64,000 nucleotides of DNA from Aplectana chamaeleonis (Eukaryota; Nematoda; Chromadorea; Rhabditida; Cosmocercidae). Under the pieces are notes generated by a model. It did no database searches and was not told where the DNA came from. It was given only the letters and a program-made list of their open reading frames with translations. The stretch's first letter is position 1. Every line of letters starts with the position of its first letter. The stretch covers positions 496,001 through 560,000 of the forward strand of contig JAPDOI010000365.1 in NCBI GenBank assembly GCA_029168955.1. Reading direction: 5' to 3'. This document shows, one piece after another, positions 22,918 to 34,439 of this stretch. Both the position numbers and the translations under genes were made by a program.

Positions 22918-23001
22918 CTGCATAGCGGGATACGAACCTCCAACCCGTCCAAGTCGCCATTTCGTTGTCAGCTTGGCTATCCACTTGACCATTTCGCCGC
23001 C
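22918..23001 (-). ncRNA. tRNA-like sequence, possible SINE head
   Basis: On the minus strand GAAATGGTCAAGTGGATAGC resembles a pol III A box and GGTTCGTATCCC matches the B box pattern GGTTCRANNCC, with about 40 bp between. The T stem pairs poorly (GGAGG against CCCGC), so it is not a functional tRNA. A tRNA-derived SINE or tRNA pseudogene is the likeliest reading. Confidence 0.35.
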
Positions 23002-23479
23002 AACGCACTGACCGATACATAGGTTGGGTTATGTGAGGAGCTCTCAATGCGAGCTCAATGGTCGGGGTTATATATCATAACTTTTGATCCGAACAAGATT
23101 AATGCCCCAAATCTTTTCTACATCTATTCTGAACATACGTAAAGGTAATTCAATCGTTAAATCAGCTCTACGCACTTCGACCGACCCGTTCTGGTCTTGT
23201 TCAGATTTTGACCTCTTTAGGGACTACCTGAGGCATTTAGCCGATTCTGAGTCTGGGATATTGGAACATTGTCCTCTCCCCTAAAACATATTAAAATTGC
23301 ATCCCGAAACTCCAGCTTTTCTTGGCAAACCTCCCTTGTCAGTCCTTCAGGTCCTATAGGAGCAGGCGAAGTTAAACTTTTGATGAAAATCCTTCTCAAA
23401 AAAGTCAATTTACTGCTCGGAATGTGTTATGATGGGCAACCGTGTACACTGAAATTTATGTGACATACTCAACTTGTAG

Positions 23480-23589
23480 GAATGGAACGACGAGTTGCTG
23501 AGGTGGAATCCAGACGATTTTGGAGGCATTCAATCACTTCGGGTTCCTTGCGACTTAATTTGGCTGCCAGACATTGTCTTGTACAATAA
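23480..23589 (+). CDS. nAChR exon 3: loop A region
   Basis: The exon follows ACTTGTAG and encodes [16 protein letters not shown], then [22 protein letters not shown] is the loop A signature of the agonist site. It ends with AA at 23,588-23,589 before GTAGGT; the T at 27,752 completes Asn. This continues exon 2 (LDQ) in phase 0. Confidence 0.93.
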
Positions 23590-24284
23590 GTAGGTCGTTG
23601 TTTTGTGTTATGAAAAAAAGGTGAAGGCTTCTTACAGAGTGTGATGGAATTGCGACGCGATCGAACAGAAAGCTCTCACATCGATCTGGTCGCGTCGCAC
23701 GTTCATACACAATCGCCTCAAAAAGTGCTGGAATCGCGCAGTTTGGAGACTCGATGCCTCGAACGCATCTCTGTGCATTGCACGGCGACGAGGTAGTCAC
23801 AACGCCGTGCACACCATCGTATAGCCTTGCGATGAGCACTCTGAAAGAGGCCCAAGATTCACTGTGCAGCCTTAAACTGGGTTTGGACGGCCGACGAGTG
23901 GCTGGAGGTAGAAAATGAAAACTACTTGAGCGTGATGAGTAGGGGCATTCATCATTGCGCGAATCCTGGGTTCGTCGATTTGGGTTGGGTTTGTCACCAG
24001 CACAACCACGGTCGAATAAAAATTATGTATGTAGAAAATTTTTAGACTTTTGGACTATAGTCGCATATCGCACTGTTTCATTCAAGGAGTCCACATCGTA
24101 AGAGTGATTTTTCTTTCGATCATTCGACTCGAATTATTCTTATCCCATTCCTTCTTGCGACCTCATAACTTCTGCTAGAGCCAAACTTCCTTGCGCTTTA
24201 ATTTCTTTACAAACTGTGCTGGATCCACCTACCTCAAAATGACAAAGTCTCAGACGTTTACGCTATCACGACAGATTTTTCAAG
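23590..24284. other. Intronic sequence, nothing recognised
   Basis: A GC-rich part (about 23,640-23,840) has paired words such as GCGACGCGATCG and GGTCGCGTCGCACG, suggesting an eroded repeat. No gene is supported. Confidence 0.4.
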
Positions 24285-24743
24285 GCAGCATACACGTTCG
24301 TAAACGTGTTCGAGATAAGTACGGAAATAGAATGGTATGGCGCAGAACACAACGCCTACGCATTTTGAAGCGTCACAAACGACCCACAATGCCGCTACAC
24401 GAGTGATAGGTTGGCCCCGCCCCTGTATTTCTCCGCGCCCTGTATTTGCCGTTCTCCTCCAAACAGGGGTTCTAGGTCATTCCCACCTTCGGCGATGTAT
24501 GTGGTTTCCTTATTGTACTTATTGTACCACCCAGAAACGTCGCCGACGGTGGGGATGGCCTAGCACCCGTGTTTTGGAGGAGGACGGCAAATATAGGGGG
24601 CGGCAAAATACAGGGCGGGGCATCTTCTCAATCGTGTAGCGAGTCGTTTTTGACGCTTTAAAATGCGTAGGCGTTGCGTTCCGCGCCATACCATTCTGTT
24701 TCCGTAGTTATCTCAACCACGTTTACGAGCGTGTATGCTTCCT
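24285..24743. mobile_element. Foldback MITE directly abutting the next element
   Basis: The left end AGGCAGCATACACGTTCG has its inverse at the right (CGAGCGTGTATGCTTCCT), with TTCA outside on the left and TTAA (24,744-24,747) outside on the right. Internal arms such as GAATGGTATGGCGC at 24,331 and GCGCCATACCATTC near 24,684 pair across the element. No transposase frame. Confidence 0.75.
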
Positions 24744-24747
24744 TTAA

Positions 24748-27239
24748 AGGCAGCAGACACGCTCAAAAATGGTATTGATTTTATGACATAAATCAAAGGT
24801 TTGGAGCTGGTTGTATTGGGAACAGGGCTGGGCACACGTCCCGGCTTGGCGAATCTGAATATGCATCCCCCTTAGCTCGGTAATTTTTAGGCACCCCCTT
24901 ATGGGAAATCGAAATTGGCTGTTTTCCGAATAGTTGGACAGCCATGATCTTGACCTCCTGATTTTGATGAACAAGAATATAAAAAAAGCACTGAATAGCG
25001 AATATTCCGAAAATGGCAACGAAAAAGGTAGTGTAATTTCTGAACTTCAAAACAACTCCATGAGGAAAATTTGTTAGTAAGACGGTAAGTTATGACAAAA
25101 GATAAAACATTTTTCAATTTAAAACAATTGAATAATTACCAATAACAGAACTACTACTATTGCAATAATTAATGTTTCCTGTCGAATGTTTTCATAAACC
25201 TATAAAGGATTAGTTAATCTGTGTTTGATTGTTCTGATGTGGAAATCAGAACTATTTTGTGTTGTGGAACAATGTTAGGATTCATGTGATTCGTAGGGAG
25301 TAGAAAACCCGAGTTTTACCCTCCTAGAATGCCGCAATCCCTTAAAAATTGGCTTGCCGTGCGATACGGTGTTTGTACGCAGCTACACAGCGCACACGGG
25401 AATGGACGCGCACACAATATTAATAAAAAACGTATTTTATTACAGAACGGGGAGGAGAAAAGGATTGAAACTGAAGGAAATGGAAGATGGTAAATGTAGT
25501 CTATTCTGGATGTACCCATTTCAGAAATTTAATGTAAATAAACAAAGTTAGAGCTGGTGTAAATATTTAGCCGTGACAAGGTTCATTCCAACGAACCTAG
25601 TTGATCAAAACTAGCATTAAACTGAGAGCAAAGGATATTGTTAGAATAAGGAGAATCTGGCAAACATTTCAGTTTCAATAGGACTGATTTCTAATGTGAT
25701 TTAAGAACCTTAAATCTCGTCCCGGTTTTACCCCGAAAACCGGGACAAAACCGGGACAAAACCGGGACGAGGTTTAAGGTCCTTATATCACATCAAATAT
25801 CAAACTTATTAAAACCAAAGTGTTTGCCAGATTCTCCTCTTTCTTTCAATGCTCTTACTTTTTATGTTCAATGCTGTTTTCATTTAACTAGGTTCATTTG
25901 AATGAACCTTGTCGAATCCAAAAAACTCACCCCGCTCCAACTTAGTTTATTTACATTACATTTCTATAATGGTTACATTGAAAGTAGCGTACCTCTGCCT
26001 TCTTCCATTTACTCCAGTTTCAGCCCTTTTCTCCTTCCCGTTCTGTAATAAATTACATTTTTAAATTAATATTGTGTGCGCGTCCACTCCAGTGTGCGCT
26101 GTGTTGCTGCGGACAAGCACCAGATCGCACGGCGAGCCGAATTTCAAGGGATTGCGGCACTCCAGATGGCTACAACTCGGGTTTTTATAATTCCAAAGCC
26201 CTATGCAGTGCACTTGTGCTCTGCAGGGTACTGATAGCAGTTTTTTTTTACCATGATGAGAGACATGGTACTTCTCAAGGAGGAGGACACGATCATTAAC
26301 TTCTCTCACAAGACCTTGCAAAGTCCTCAATTTCACAATCGGATCTCTTCATAAGTCACATTCTCATGAGCTAAAATTAGTTGGCTAGTCGTTATATTAA
26401 ATGTGCTACCTGTAATTTCAATCTGTACTGATACAACAGTTCGCTGATTCTTTTTTGAACGTGAACGATAGCGCTTCTGAGCGCTCTCTTTGTATCTTTG
26501 CCTCGAATCTGTTACCACCCGTGTAATAAATGAACGTTGCACCAGAGAAACATTACATCACACCAATCCTTACTTGCTACTAGATAACGGAGTAGTGTTT
26601 ATTTCTTTATCAAAGTAATCAAACAAATTATTGATAATACTTAATTCATAGAGTTATTAAAAAGAAACCTCGACAGCAACTATTAATTTTTGCGAACGCA
26701 ACCTGCATATCTATCAATAATTTGAATTCTGTGAGTGTTTTTTTTTTCGAAAAGCGGAGAAGAAGAGTTGACAAATCAAAAGAAAAGCGTGTACTATTTT
26801 TTTCCCTGAAATTCGGCAGAACAGGCACTTTGTTTTTATCTGGGTGTTCGGTTTAGGCACCCCTCTTTGCCCTCTCCGCAGCGTCCAATATGCACCCTTC
26901 TAAGGTCAACCGGGACGCGTGCCCAGCCCTGATTTGAAACAGCGAATATTAGCCACAAAACGGTTGAGATAGAGAAGCCGATATACTCTTACAGACTGTA
27001 CTGGAACGTTCACTTCGTTGGAAGTATCAAAAACCAGCCAAAGGGACCGTAATAGTACTATCAATGTGGACGAGTTTGTATTTTGGGGCGGGGTTGCAGA
27101 AATTTTTCGATTTGCATTGCTGAAGTTTAGTAGTTTTGATTCGTTTTTGACGTTTCAAACGGCGTGAGCAGTCTACTAGGAGCCATGCGACTTCAGAAAC
27201 GTAATTACTCAACAAGTTTTTCGAGCGTGTCTGCTGCCT
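24748..27239. mobile_element. 2.5-kb nested foldback element bounded by TTAA
   Basis: Ends are AGGCAGCAGACACGCTC and its inverse, with TTAA at 24,744-24,747 and 27,240-27,243. Inside, a second pair CAGGGCTGGGCACACGTCCCGG (24,826) and GGGACGCGTGCCCAGCCCTG (near 26,911), a third pair around 25,322-25,560 and 25,930-26,170, and a central CCGGGACAAAACCGGGAC palindrome (25,694-25,797) form concentric inverted repeats. This suggests serial insertion of foldback elements into each other. No coding frame is recognised. Confidence 0.75.
25694..25797. repeat. Central palindrome with CCGGGACAAAA repeats
   Basis: ATGTGATTTAAGAACCTTAAA and its inverse enclose three direct copies of ACCGGGACAAA, with the inverse TCCCGGTTTTACC on the left side. 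Confidence 0.7.
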
Positions 27240-27751
27240 TTAAGCAAAGCTTGTCTGTGAAACAACTAAAGCCAAGCAGTAGTGTTTCTTTCAGAATCAG
27301 AAAATCATCTGAGATTTTCATTATACTGCTTTTCGCCTATGTTAATCTGTATTTTATTACTGTGTTTACTTTTAACCACGAGTGCTATATGCAACGTAAT
27401 AAACATGAACATCGTCAATATCCCTGTTCCTATTAATGTTCCACGGGGCTCATGCAAAAAAAGCTGCGAGAATCAATGATAAGTTTCAAGTTTGAAAACT
27501 GTGCGCACTTCAATGTTTCCACTTTGTCTGTGAACTCTTATTTTCATGAGAGAGCTCATGAAAATACGCTTTTCTCAGACCTTGAATGTTAGAACTAGCC
27601 TCAGGCTGCGTCACGTGTGCAGTTGTTTCCGAGAACAAGACTAAAAGGTTTATCGTAAAGTTTTGAGCCACCTCACTTCATCATATTCAGCCACACCTCT
27701 GCTAAAGCTCAGCATTTTCATGAATACGTACATACGATGATTTGAATTCAG

Positions 27752-27855
27752 TGCTGACGACTACACAGCAGGCTACATGCGTTCAAGGGCCATGGTCCTT
27801 TACACAGGCACTGTGTTCTGGCCGCCTCCGACTCAGCTTCGCAGCACATGCAAGG
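27752..27855 (+). CDS. nAChR exon 4: binding-domain core up to first Cys of the Cys-loop
   Basis: Following GAATTCAG, the exon supplies the T that completes Asn and then ADDYTAGYMRSRAMVLYTG, VFWPPPTQLRSTCK. It ends with a single G at 27,855 before GTATGT. The Cys in STC (residue 164) is the first Cys-loop cysteine. Confidence 0.95.
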
Positions 27856-27915
27856 GTATGTCTGACCCGCAGGGCGCAAATGTTATGTCCGCTTTAAAAT
27901 GTGGTATTGTTGCAG

Positions 27916-28067
27916 TTGATGTCTCGCTGTTCCCCTTTGATGAACAGCGATGTTCGCTGAAATTCGGTTCATGGACATATCATGGATTTCAAGTGGACGT
28001 CACGAATCGAAGTGAAAACATTGACTTGACAAACTACGTTCCTTCCGGAGAATTCGACCTTGTTAAG
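27916..28067 (+). CDS. nAChR exon 5: Cys-loop and loop B
   Basis: Intron 4 is only 60 bp (27,856-27,915, GTATGT to TTGCAG). The exon completes Val and encodes DVSLFPFDEQRC, closing the 13-residue Cys-loop, then KFGSWTYHGFQVDVTNRS with the loop B Trp, and NYVPSGEFDLVK. Phase 0 end at 28,067. An N-glycosylation site (NRS) lies here. Confidence 0.96.
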
Positions 28068-28728
28068 GTTTGTGTGAGTGTACGCCATCAATGTCGTTTG
28101 TTATTCTGTCTTGTCATTTTTTAACGCTCGTGAGCCCTACGTCGATTCCGCTTTAGGTTGCGCCTTGACGAATTTGACTTTTAATTCATGGTGCACGTTT
28201 TTTCATCAATACAGAATCTAGCTTCAAGGCACCGTCCAGCCTAAAATTCAATTTTTAGAAATTTTGCGTATCCTGGAGGGGATTTCTGAACAACATGCTA
28301 TACATAGTGTCGATGGAATCGCTCGAAGCCTCTGCGAACGAAATTCATCGGAAACTTTTTGAACGAGCCGCCTCGAGTGTATCCTTACTAAGAATTTGCA
28401 GCCGTTTCACAAAAGCTGAAAGTTTTTAAAGAGTTTCTGAAACATTCGTTACTTTCTTGAGCGGCTTTCTGTGGTTTTGAAATGCAGTGCGCTGACATAT
28501 AAACTTTTCAAACTGCTATCTAAGGATTGGCATTTTGCGGAAAAATGTCGTGCACCCTACCCGCTTTTGAAAAAAGTGTCTTCTAAAATGTAGCGCACGA
28601 CGAAATTTCGAGCATTGAGTGTACGAGTAAAAGAACAGCATTATCAATACCTTTTTTATATAACACGAAAAGGTAGTTTCTTGAACGATCAATTGAGAGC
28701 TTCTTTGAAAATCACCTTTTATTGGCAT
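28068..28728. other. Intronic sequence with a diverged foldback arm
   Basis: No exon is seen. 28,575-28,728 resembles, inverted and diverged, the sequence around 34,378-34,730 (for example CACCTTTTATTGGCATTA against TAATGCCAATAAAAGGTG), so part of it is a fragment of the same foldback family. Confidence 0.55.
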
Positions 28729-28730
28729 TA

Positions 28731-29118
28731 TTTCGGTGTATAACACCTTTATCAAGCCTGTAATGTTTCAAATATGTATACAGCAAGTATCTAGCATGGT
28801 CGTAGTAAACAATGCAAACTATGTACTAACTAAGCGAGTCACAAAACCGATTAGTGCGGTCTGCAAAGGCCCTTTTCTGGAGTTGCCAAAATCAACGGCT
28901 CTAACAAGCTCACCCTCTAAGAGACCACGTAGAGGGTGAGCTTGTTAGAGCCGTTGATTTTGGCAACTCCATAAAAGGGACTTTGCAGACCGCACTAATC
29001 GGCTTCGTGACTCGCTTGGTTAGTACATACTTTGCATTGTTTACTACGACCCTGCTAGATATTTGCTGTATACATATTTGAAACATTACAGGCTTGATAA
29101 GGGTGTTATACACCGAAA
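28731..29118. mobile_element. 388-bp near-perfect palindromic MITE
   Basis: The two arms of about 190 bp start TTTCGGTGTATAACACC and end in its inverse, with TA at 28,729-28,730 and 29,119-29,120. They match with few differences and meet near 28,926 at AGAGACCACGTAGAGGGTG. A TA target duplication is plausible. The right-hand TA is also the target of mariner copy 2. Confidence 0.88.
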
Positions 29119-29120
29119 TA

Positions 29121-30423
29121 CCAGGTTGTTCAATAAGTTTCGTCGTTCGATAAGAAAAACACAATTTTATAGTTCAAAATACACTTTATTATTCAGTATA
29201 ATCTCTCTGGACATTCATACACTTGCTCCAACAATCCTCCAATCTGTGGATCCCATCCCTGAAGTGAGAATCGGAAGGTCCGCACAATACGCTTCAACAG
29301 CCTTATGACCTCTTCATTTGATTAAAAACGCTTGCCACGCATACATTTTTTGAGTTCTGGAAACAAATGGAAGTCGCTGGGGGCCAAATCTGGTGAATAC
29401 GATGGATGCTCCAACAATTCGAACTTTAATTCATGGATTTTAGCCATTGTCAAAATGCTCTTACAACACGGTGTGTTGTCCTGATGAAAAAGGATTTTTT
29501 TCTTCTGCAAACCGGGTCTTTTTTCACGATTTTTAGCTTCAACTGGTCCAAAAAGGGTTGCTGTAATATTCAGAATTGATTATTTTACCAGTTTGCAAGT
29601 AATTCACAAAGGAAATTCCTTTCGCATCCCAAAAAACTGATGCCATAACCTTCTTCGCCGATTTCCGGATACGAACTCGGTTCGAAGCCAAACAACCAGG
29701 TTCACACCACTCTTTAGACTCTTGTTTTGATTCAGGATCATGGTGATAGACTCAAGTCTCATTCATATTCATAGTGGTGAATCGATGCACATCCATAGTG
29801 ATGAATCGATGCACGAAATCCACTTTCTCCCTTTTAAAACGCTCCAAATGTTGCTGAGAAAGTCGCATTCGAGTGTGTTTCTGTTCCATTGTTAGCGAAT
29901 GCGGCACCCATTGTGCACACAGCTTTCTAAAACCCGAAATTTCACTTCAAATATGGCTCACACCCCCTAATGAGAGCCTCTACTAAATCTCTCTCAGTCA
30001 ATCGACGATCTTCCAAAACCATATCCTGTTTTTCGGCTATGATTTCTGGTGTTTATGCGCTTTTTGGACGTCCTTCACGTGGATCGTCTTCAAGGCTTGT
30101 ACGACCACCTTTAAATTCAGCAACCCATCTTTATACTTTTCTAATTGTGGGTGAACAATCATTATGCACTTTTAACATTCGTTCGTGAATTTCTTTTGGT
30201 GCTACACCTTCCAAAAATGAGAATTTTATCACTAAACGCTATTAAATTTTTTCCATTGTTGTGACGCGGCGACACTAAATGGCTTGTAAACAAAAAATGA
30301 ATTGACAGATTGAAATGAAACTTCGCATACGTTCATATTAAGAGTGTACCAACAAAACAAAAAGGATTGGGCTAGTAGCAACGCCCTCGCTCATCGAACG
30401 ACAAAAAGTATTGAATAACCTGG
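29121..30423 (-). mobile_element. Defective mariner transposon, copy 2
   Basis: The 1,303-bp element has complete ends, CCAGGTTGTTCAATA on the left and TATTGAATAACCTGG on the right, each flanked by TA. The minus-strand transposase is broken by stops and frameshifts but retains HQDNTPC and [17 protein letters not shown] (second and third catalytic positions, about 29,375-29,490). Its position relative to flank and array mirrors copy 1 exactly. Confidence 0.92.
29322..29510 (-). pseudogene. Mariner transposase fragment with second and third catalytic Asp
   Basis: The 62-codon frame starts QKKKILFHQDNTPCCKS and includes [17 protein letters not shown], the third-Asp motif of DD34D transposases lost in copy 1. 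Upstream parts with the WVPHSL motif and the first Asp region (about 29,750-29,915) lie in other frames. Confidence 0.85.
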
Positions 30424-31589
30424 TAGGTGATCGAAAACGAGTAAGGTTGACACTGAACTCAAGCAAATCCACACAAAATTAAGTACGTGCATAAATGTGA
30501 TAGCAGTAAGTTACAATACTCACTATGGACTCAGGAATGATATTATAATGCCTCAAAGTTGAGTAACTTCTCGGAAGCTGCCTTAAGTTCTTTTACAATG
30601 TCAGTGTTCCAATTTTTTCGCAAAGGCACAGCTAGCATTGAAAAATCAATTTCTGAAAATTTAGCTTCCTGGCAAAAGTAACGATTTGGTAATGCTATTT
30701 ATGAGTAAAAAAAAGTTTCAAAAATATACTGAAATATCCTAAAAAACGATTTGGCGTAAAATAGCCTGGAGTAATAAAAAAGCTAGGAAATGAAGTGAAA
30801 TAACTAAAAATACGATTTGGTGGTCAATGACAGACGAGGGATCGGATTTTACAAGCTTCTCCGTTAAACTTATTAAAACGAAATCAAACGTGTTATGGAT
30901 TCGAACGTTGCGTTCACCTAGCTTGACCTACGCTGACTCCCTTATTACAGCATTCAAAATTGTGGTGCGCGCGAAGCGCGCACCAGATTTGGTTTTGAAC
31001 TGGCCACGCGCGGAACCGCTTTTTCGAAATCTGAGTTCAGAGTGAACCTAGAAATTAGATCCAAATTGCATTGAAAAGAGCGCAAAAAGTTGGTATTCTC
31101 CCCCGAAAATGGTTAGGAATGGTTCGCTGGTTTTCGAGAAAATTTTAAAAAATCGCTCGATTTTGGTGTTAATCTCCTTTTTTTCAGTTGGCGTTCATCA
31201 ACTTGTGGGTACACTTAAAATTGAGCTAGGAAGCTCATTGTTGGACAGGAGGCTGGAAATGGATGCAGGTCGCTCCTATTAAAAATTGGAGTTAAAAACT
31301 CAATTTTGCGGAACCTCAAAATTGAGGTCGAAGATAGGCAAAAACAAGTAAACATGTTTATACAAACCAGCCGACGCTCACTTATCCTTAAAAATGGACT
31401 AACGAAAATCAACACAGTTACTGATAGGCTTCCAAACAAGATTGTGCCCTGTTCGAGACGGTTTTGGTTTCAAGCTGTACGAATTCGACGAGACCTTGGA
31501 AGTATTTTTCGGACCGCTGTATGGTGTGAGTAGGATTCCAAGAGCGCGCAGGATGCCGTAGAAGGCGTACGGGAACACGGTGAGAGTGG
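30424..31589. repeat. Array-2 flank, inverse of 6,859-8,020
   Basis: The sequence mirrors the array-1 flank through the whole stretch, from the mariner junction TAGGTGATCGAAAACGAG to the array edge GGAACACGGTGAGAGTGGCACC. Small frames such as 30,827-31,045 are mirrored at 7,399-7,617, reflecting duplication and not a gene. Confidence 0.85.
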
Positions 31590-33412
31590 CACCACGCCGT
31601 AGAAAGTGTGTGGGACCCCTTTGGGAGTGCGTCGGACGCCATAGAAAGTGTGTGGGACCCATTTGGGAGTGCGCCGGACGCCATAGAAAGTGTGTGGGAC
31701 CCATATGGGAGTGCACCGGACGCCGTAGAAAAAGTGTGGGACCCCTTTGGGAGTGCGCCGGACGCCATAGAAAGTGTGTGGGACCCATATGGGAGTGCGC
31801 CGGACGCCATAGAAAGTGTGTGGGACCCATATGGGAGTGCGCCGGACGCCGTAGAAAGTGTGTGGGACCCATATGGGAGTGCGCCGGACGCCGTAGAAAG
31901 TGTGTGGGACCCATATGGGAGTGCGTCGGATGCCGTAGAAAGTGTGTGGGACCCATTTGGGAGTGCGCCGGACGCCGTAGAAGGTGTGTGGGACCCATAT
32001 GGGAGTGCGCCGGACGCCGTAGAAAGTGTGCGGGACCCATTTGGGAGTGCGCCGGACGCCGTAGAAAGTGTGTGGGACCCATATGGGAATGGCAGGACGC
32101 CGTAGAAAGTGTGTGGGACCCATAACGGAGTGCGCCGGACGCCGTAGAAAGTGTGTGGGACCCATATGGGAGTGCGTCGGATGCCGTAGAAAGTGTGTGG
32201 GACCCATTTGGGAGTGCGCTGGACGCCGTAGAAAGTGTGCGGGACCCAAGTGGGAGTACGCAGGAAGCCGCAGAAAGCGTGTGGGACCCATATGGGAGTG
32301 CGCCGGACGCAGTAGAAAGTGTGTGGGACCCATTTGGATGTGCGCCGGACGCCGCAGAAAGTGTGTGGGACCCATATGGGAGTGCGTCGGGCGCCATAAA
32401 AAGTGTGCGGGACCCAAGTGGGAGTGCGTCGGACGCCATAGAAAGTGTGTGGGACCCATATGGGAGTGCGCCGGACGCCGTATAAAGTGTGTGGGACCCA
32501 TATGGGAGTGCGTCGGATGCCGTAGAGAGTGTGTGGGACCCATTTGGGAGTGTGCAGGACGCCAGAGAAAGTGTGTGGGACCCATATGGGAGTGCGTCGG
32601 ATGCCGTAGAAAGTGTGTGGGACCCATTTGGGAGTGCGCCGGACGCCGTAGAAAGTGTGTGGGACCCATGTGGGAGTGGCAGGACGCCGTAGAATGTGTG
32701 TGGGACCCCTTTGGAAGTGCGTCGGACGCCATAGAAAGTGTGTAGGACCAATATGGGAGTGCGCCGGACGCCGTAGAAAGTGTGTGGGACCCATATGGGA
32801 GTGCGCCGGACGCCGTAGAAAGTGTGTGGGACCCCTTTGGGAGTGCGTCGGACGCCATAGAAAGTGTGTGGGACCCATTTGGGAGTGCGCCGGACGCCGT
32901 AGAAAGTGTGTGGGACCCATATGGGAGTGCGCCGGATGCCGTAGAAAGTGTGTGGGACCCATATGGGAGTGCGCCGGACGCCGTAGAAAGTGTGCGGGAC
33001 CCATATGGGAGTGCGCCGGACGCCGTAGAAAGTGTGTGGGACCCATATGGGAGTGCGCCGGACGCCGTAGAAAGTGTGTGGGACCCATATGGGAGTGCGC
33101 CGGACGCCGTAGAAAGTGTGCGGGACCCATATGGGAGTGCGCCGGACGCCGTAGAAAGTGTGTGGGACCCATATGGGAGTGCGTCGGATGCCGTAGAAAG
33201 TGTGTGGGACCCATTTGGGAGTGTGCAGGACGCCATAGAAAGTGTGTGGGACCCATTTGGGAGTGCGCCGGACGCCGTAGAAAGTGTGCGGCACCCAAGT
33301 GGGAGTGTGCAGGACGCCACAGAAAGTGTGCGGGACCCAAGTGGGAGTGCGCAGGACGCTTTGAAAAGTGCATGGGACCCCACTGGAAGTGCGGAGGTCG
33401 CTTCTGAAAGGC
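31590..33412. repeat. 42-bp minisatellite (array 2), about 43 units, inverse orientation to array 1
   Basis: Units read GGGAGTGCGCCGGACGCC, GTAGAAAGTGTGTGGGACCC and CATAT, the reverse complement of array 1. Units near 32,240-32,290 and 33,210-33,412 carry GTGTGCAGGACGCC and CCAAGTGGGAG variants; the outer edge decays in the last three units. Large overlapping frames on both strands come from the repeat period and are not genes. Confidence 0.97.
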
Positions 33413-33578
33413 ACAATCCAACCTCAGGGGGGAAATTTAGTATAATGTTATTTGGGGCTCTGAACACAATTATGAAGTCTTTTTTCAAGTTTCCAGTAGA
33501 TTACGGAAGATAACGACCGGAAGATCATAAACGACCTTTTTGCTTTTTTTCTCAAAGGGAACCTTTGTTAAAATAAAA
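33413..33578. other. Spacer between array 2 and palindromic MITE
   Basis: Unrecognised sequence starting near CACAATCCAACCTCAGGGG. No gene. Confidence 0.4.
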
Positions 33579-34258
33579 TGAAATTTGTAACTGTTTTGCT
33601 TCGCTATAAAAGGGTTATGATTTGGCATTGAGGAAATCACGAGAATCTCGTTAAAAGAAGTGAAATACTTCTTGTGTATGATTTGGCACATTTGGCACGA
33701 GGGAACGCCAAAAAGTGAGTGAAATGATGGACCATTGATTTGACCGTACACTTGTTCAATAAACAACAAAAATTGAGAGTAGCATTGAAAAAACAAATCA
33801 CACCCGTATTTTCTCCAATCAAGCTAATATTTACAACTTAGCTTTGCAGAGCTGAGAATCAAGTTTTAGCGTTCACCAAAAATTCAGAAACGCATAATTT
33901 CGAATATTACTGATTCCTTCATGTCTGTATATTCGCTAGCGGATAAGTAATGAACCACATTTGTATCAGAAACAATATTTAATGAATTTGAAATTAATTG
34001 CAGTCACACAAAGATATGTGGGTGCTCAGTAAGACGGGTGTGATTTGGTTTTTCAATGCTACTCTCAATTTTTGTTGTTTATTAAACAAGTGTACGGCCA
34101 AATCAATGGTCCATCATTTCACTCACTTTTTGGCGTTCCCTCATGCCAAATGTGCCAAATCATACACAAGAAGTATTTCACTTCTTTTAACGAGATTCTC
34201 GTGATTTCTTCAATGCCAAATCATAACCCTTTTATAGCGAAGCAAAACGGTTACAAAT
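33579..34258. mobile_element. 680-bp palindromic MITE
   Basis: Arms of roughly 240 bp, TTTGTAACTGTTTTGCTTCG at the left and its inverse at the right, are separated by about 200 bp. Shared inner words include GATTTGGCACATTTGGCACG and GAGTGAAATGATGGACCATT. The right end abuts a mariner end fragment, so it probably inserted in or beside a mariner. No transposase frame. Confidence 0.85.
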
Positions 34259-34376
34259 TGACAGATTGAAATGAAACTTCACATAGGTTCATATGAAGAG
34301 TGTACCAACAAAACAAAAAAAATTGGGCTAGTAGCAACGCCGTCTCTTATCGAACGACAAAACTTATTGAACAACC
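34259..34376. mobile_element. Mariner end fragment
   Basis: Closely matches 30,300-30,423, including TTGACAGATTGAAATGAAAC, AGAGTGTACCAACAAAAC, and the terminal TTATTGAACAACCTGG followed by TA. Only the terminal ~118 bp remain. Confidence 0.85.
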
Positions 34377-34439
34377 TGGTAATGCCAATAAAAGGTGATT
34401 TTCAAAGAAGTTCTCAATCGATCGTTGAAGAAACCAACA

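Noticed and set aside
31399..33488. Three overlapping frames of 667-672 codons across array 2.
   Set aside because: Same reason as array 1; the frames run from a minisatellite into a duplicated flank.
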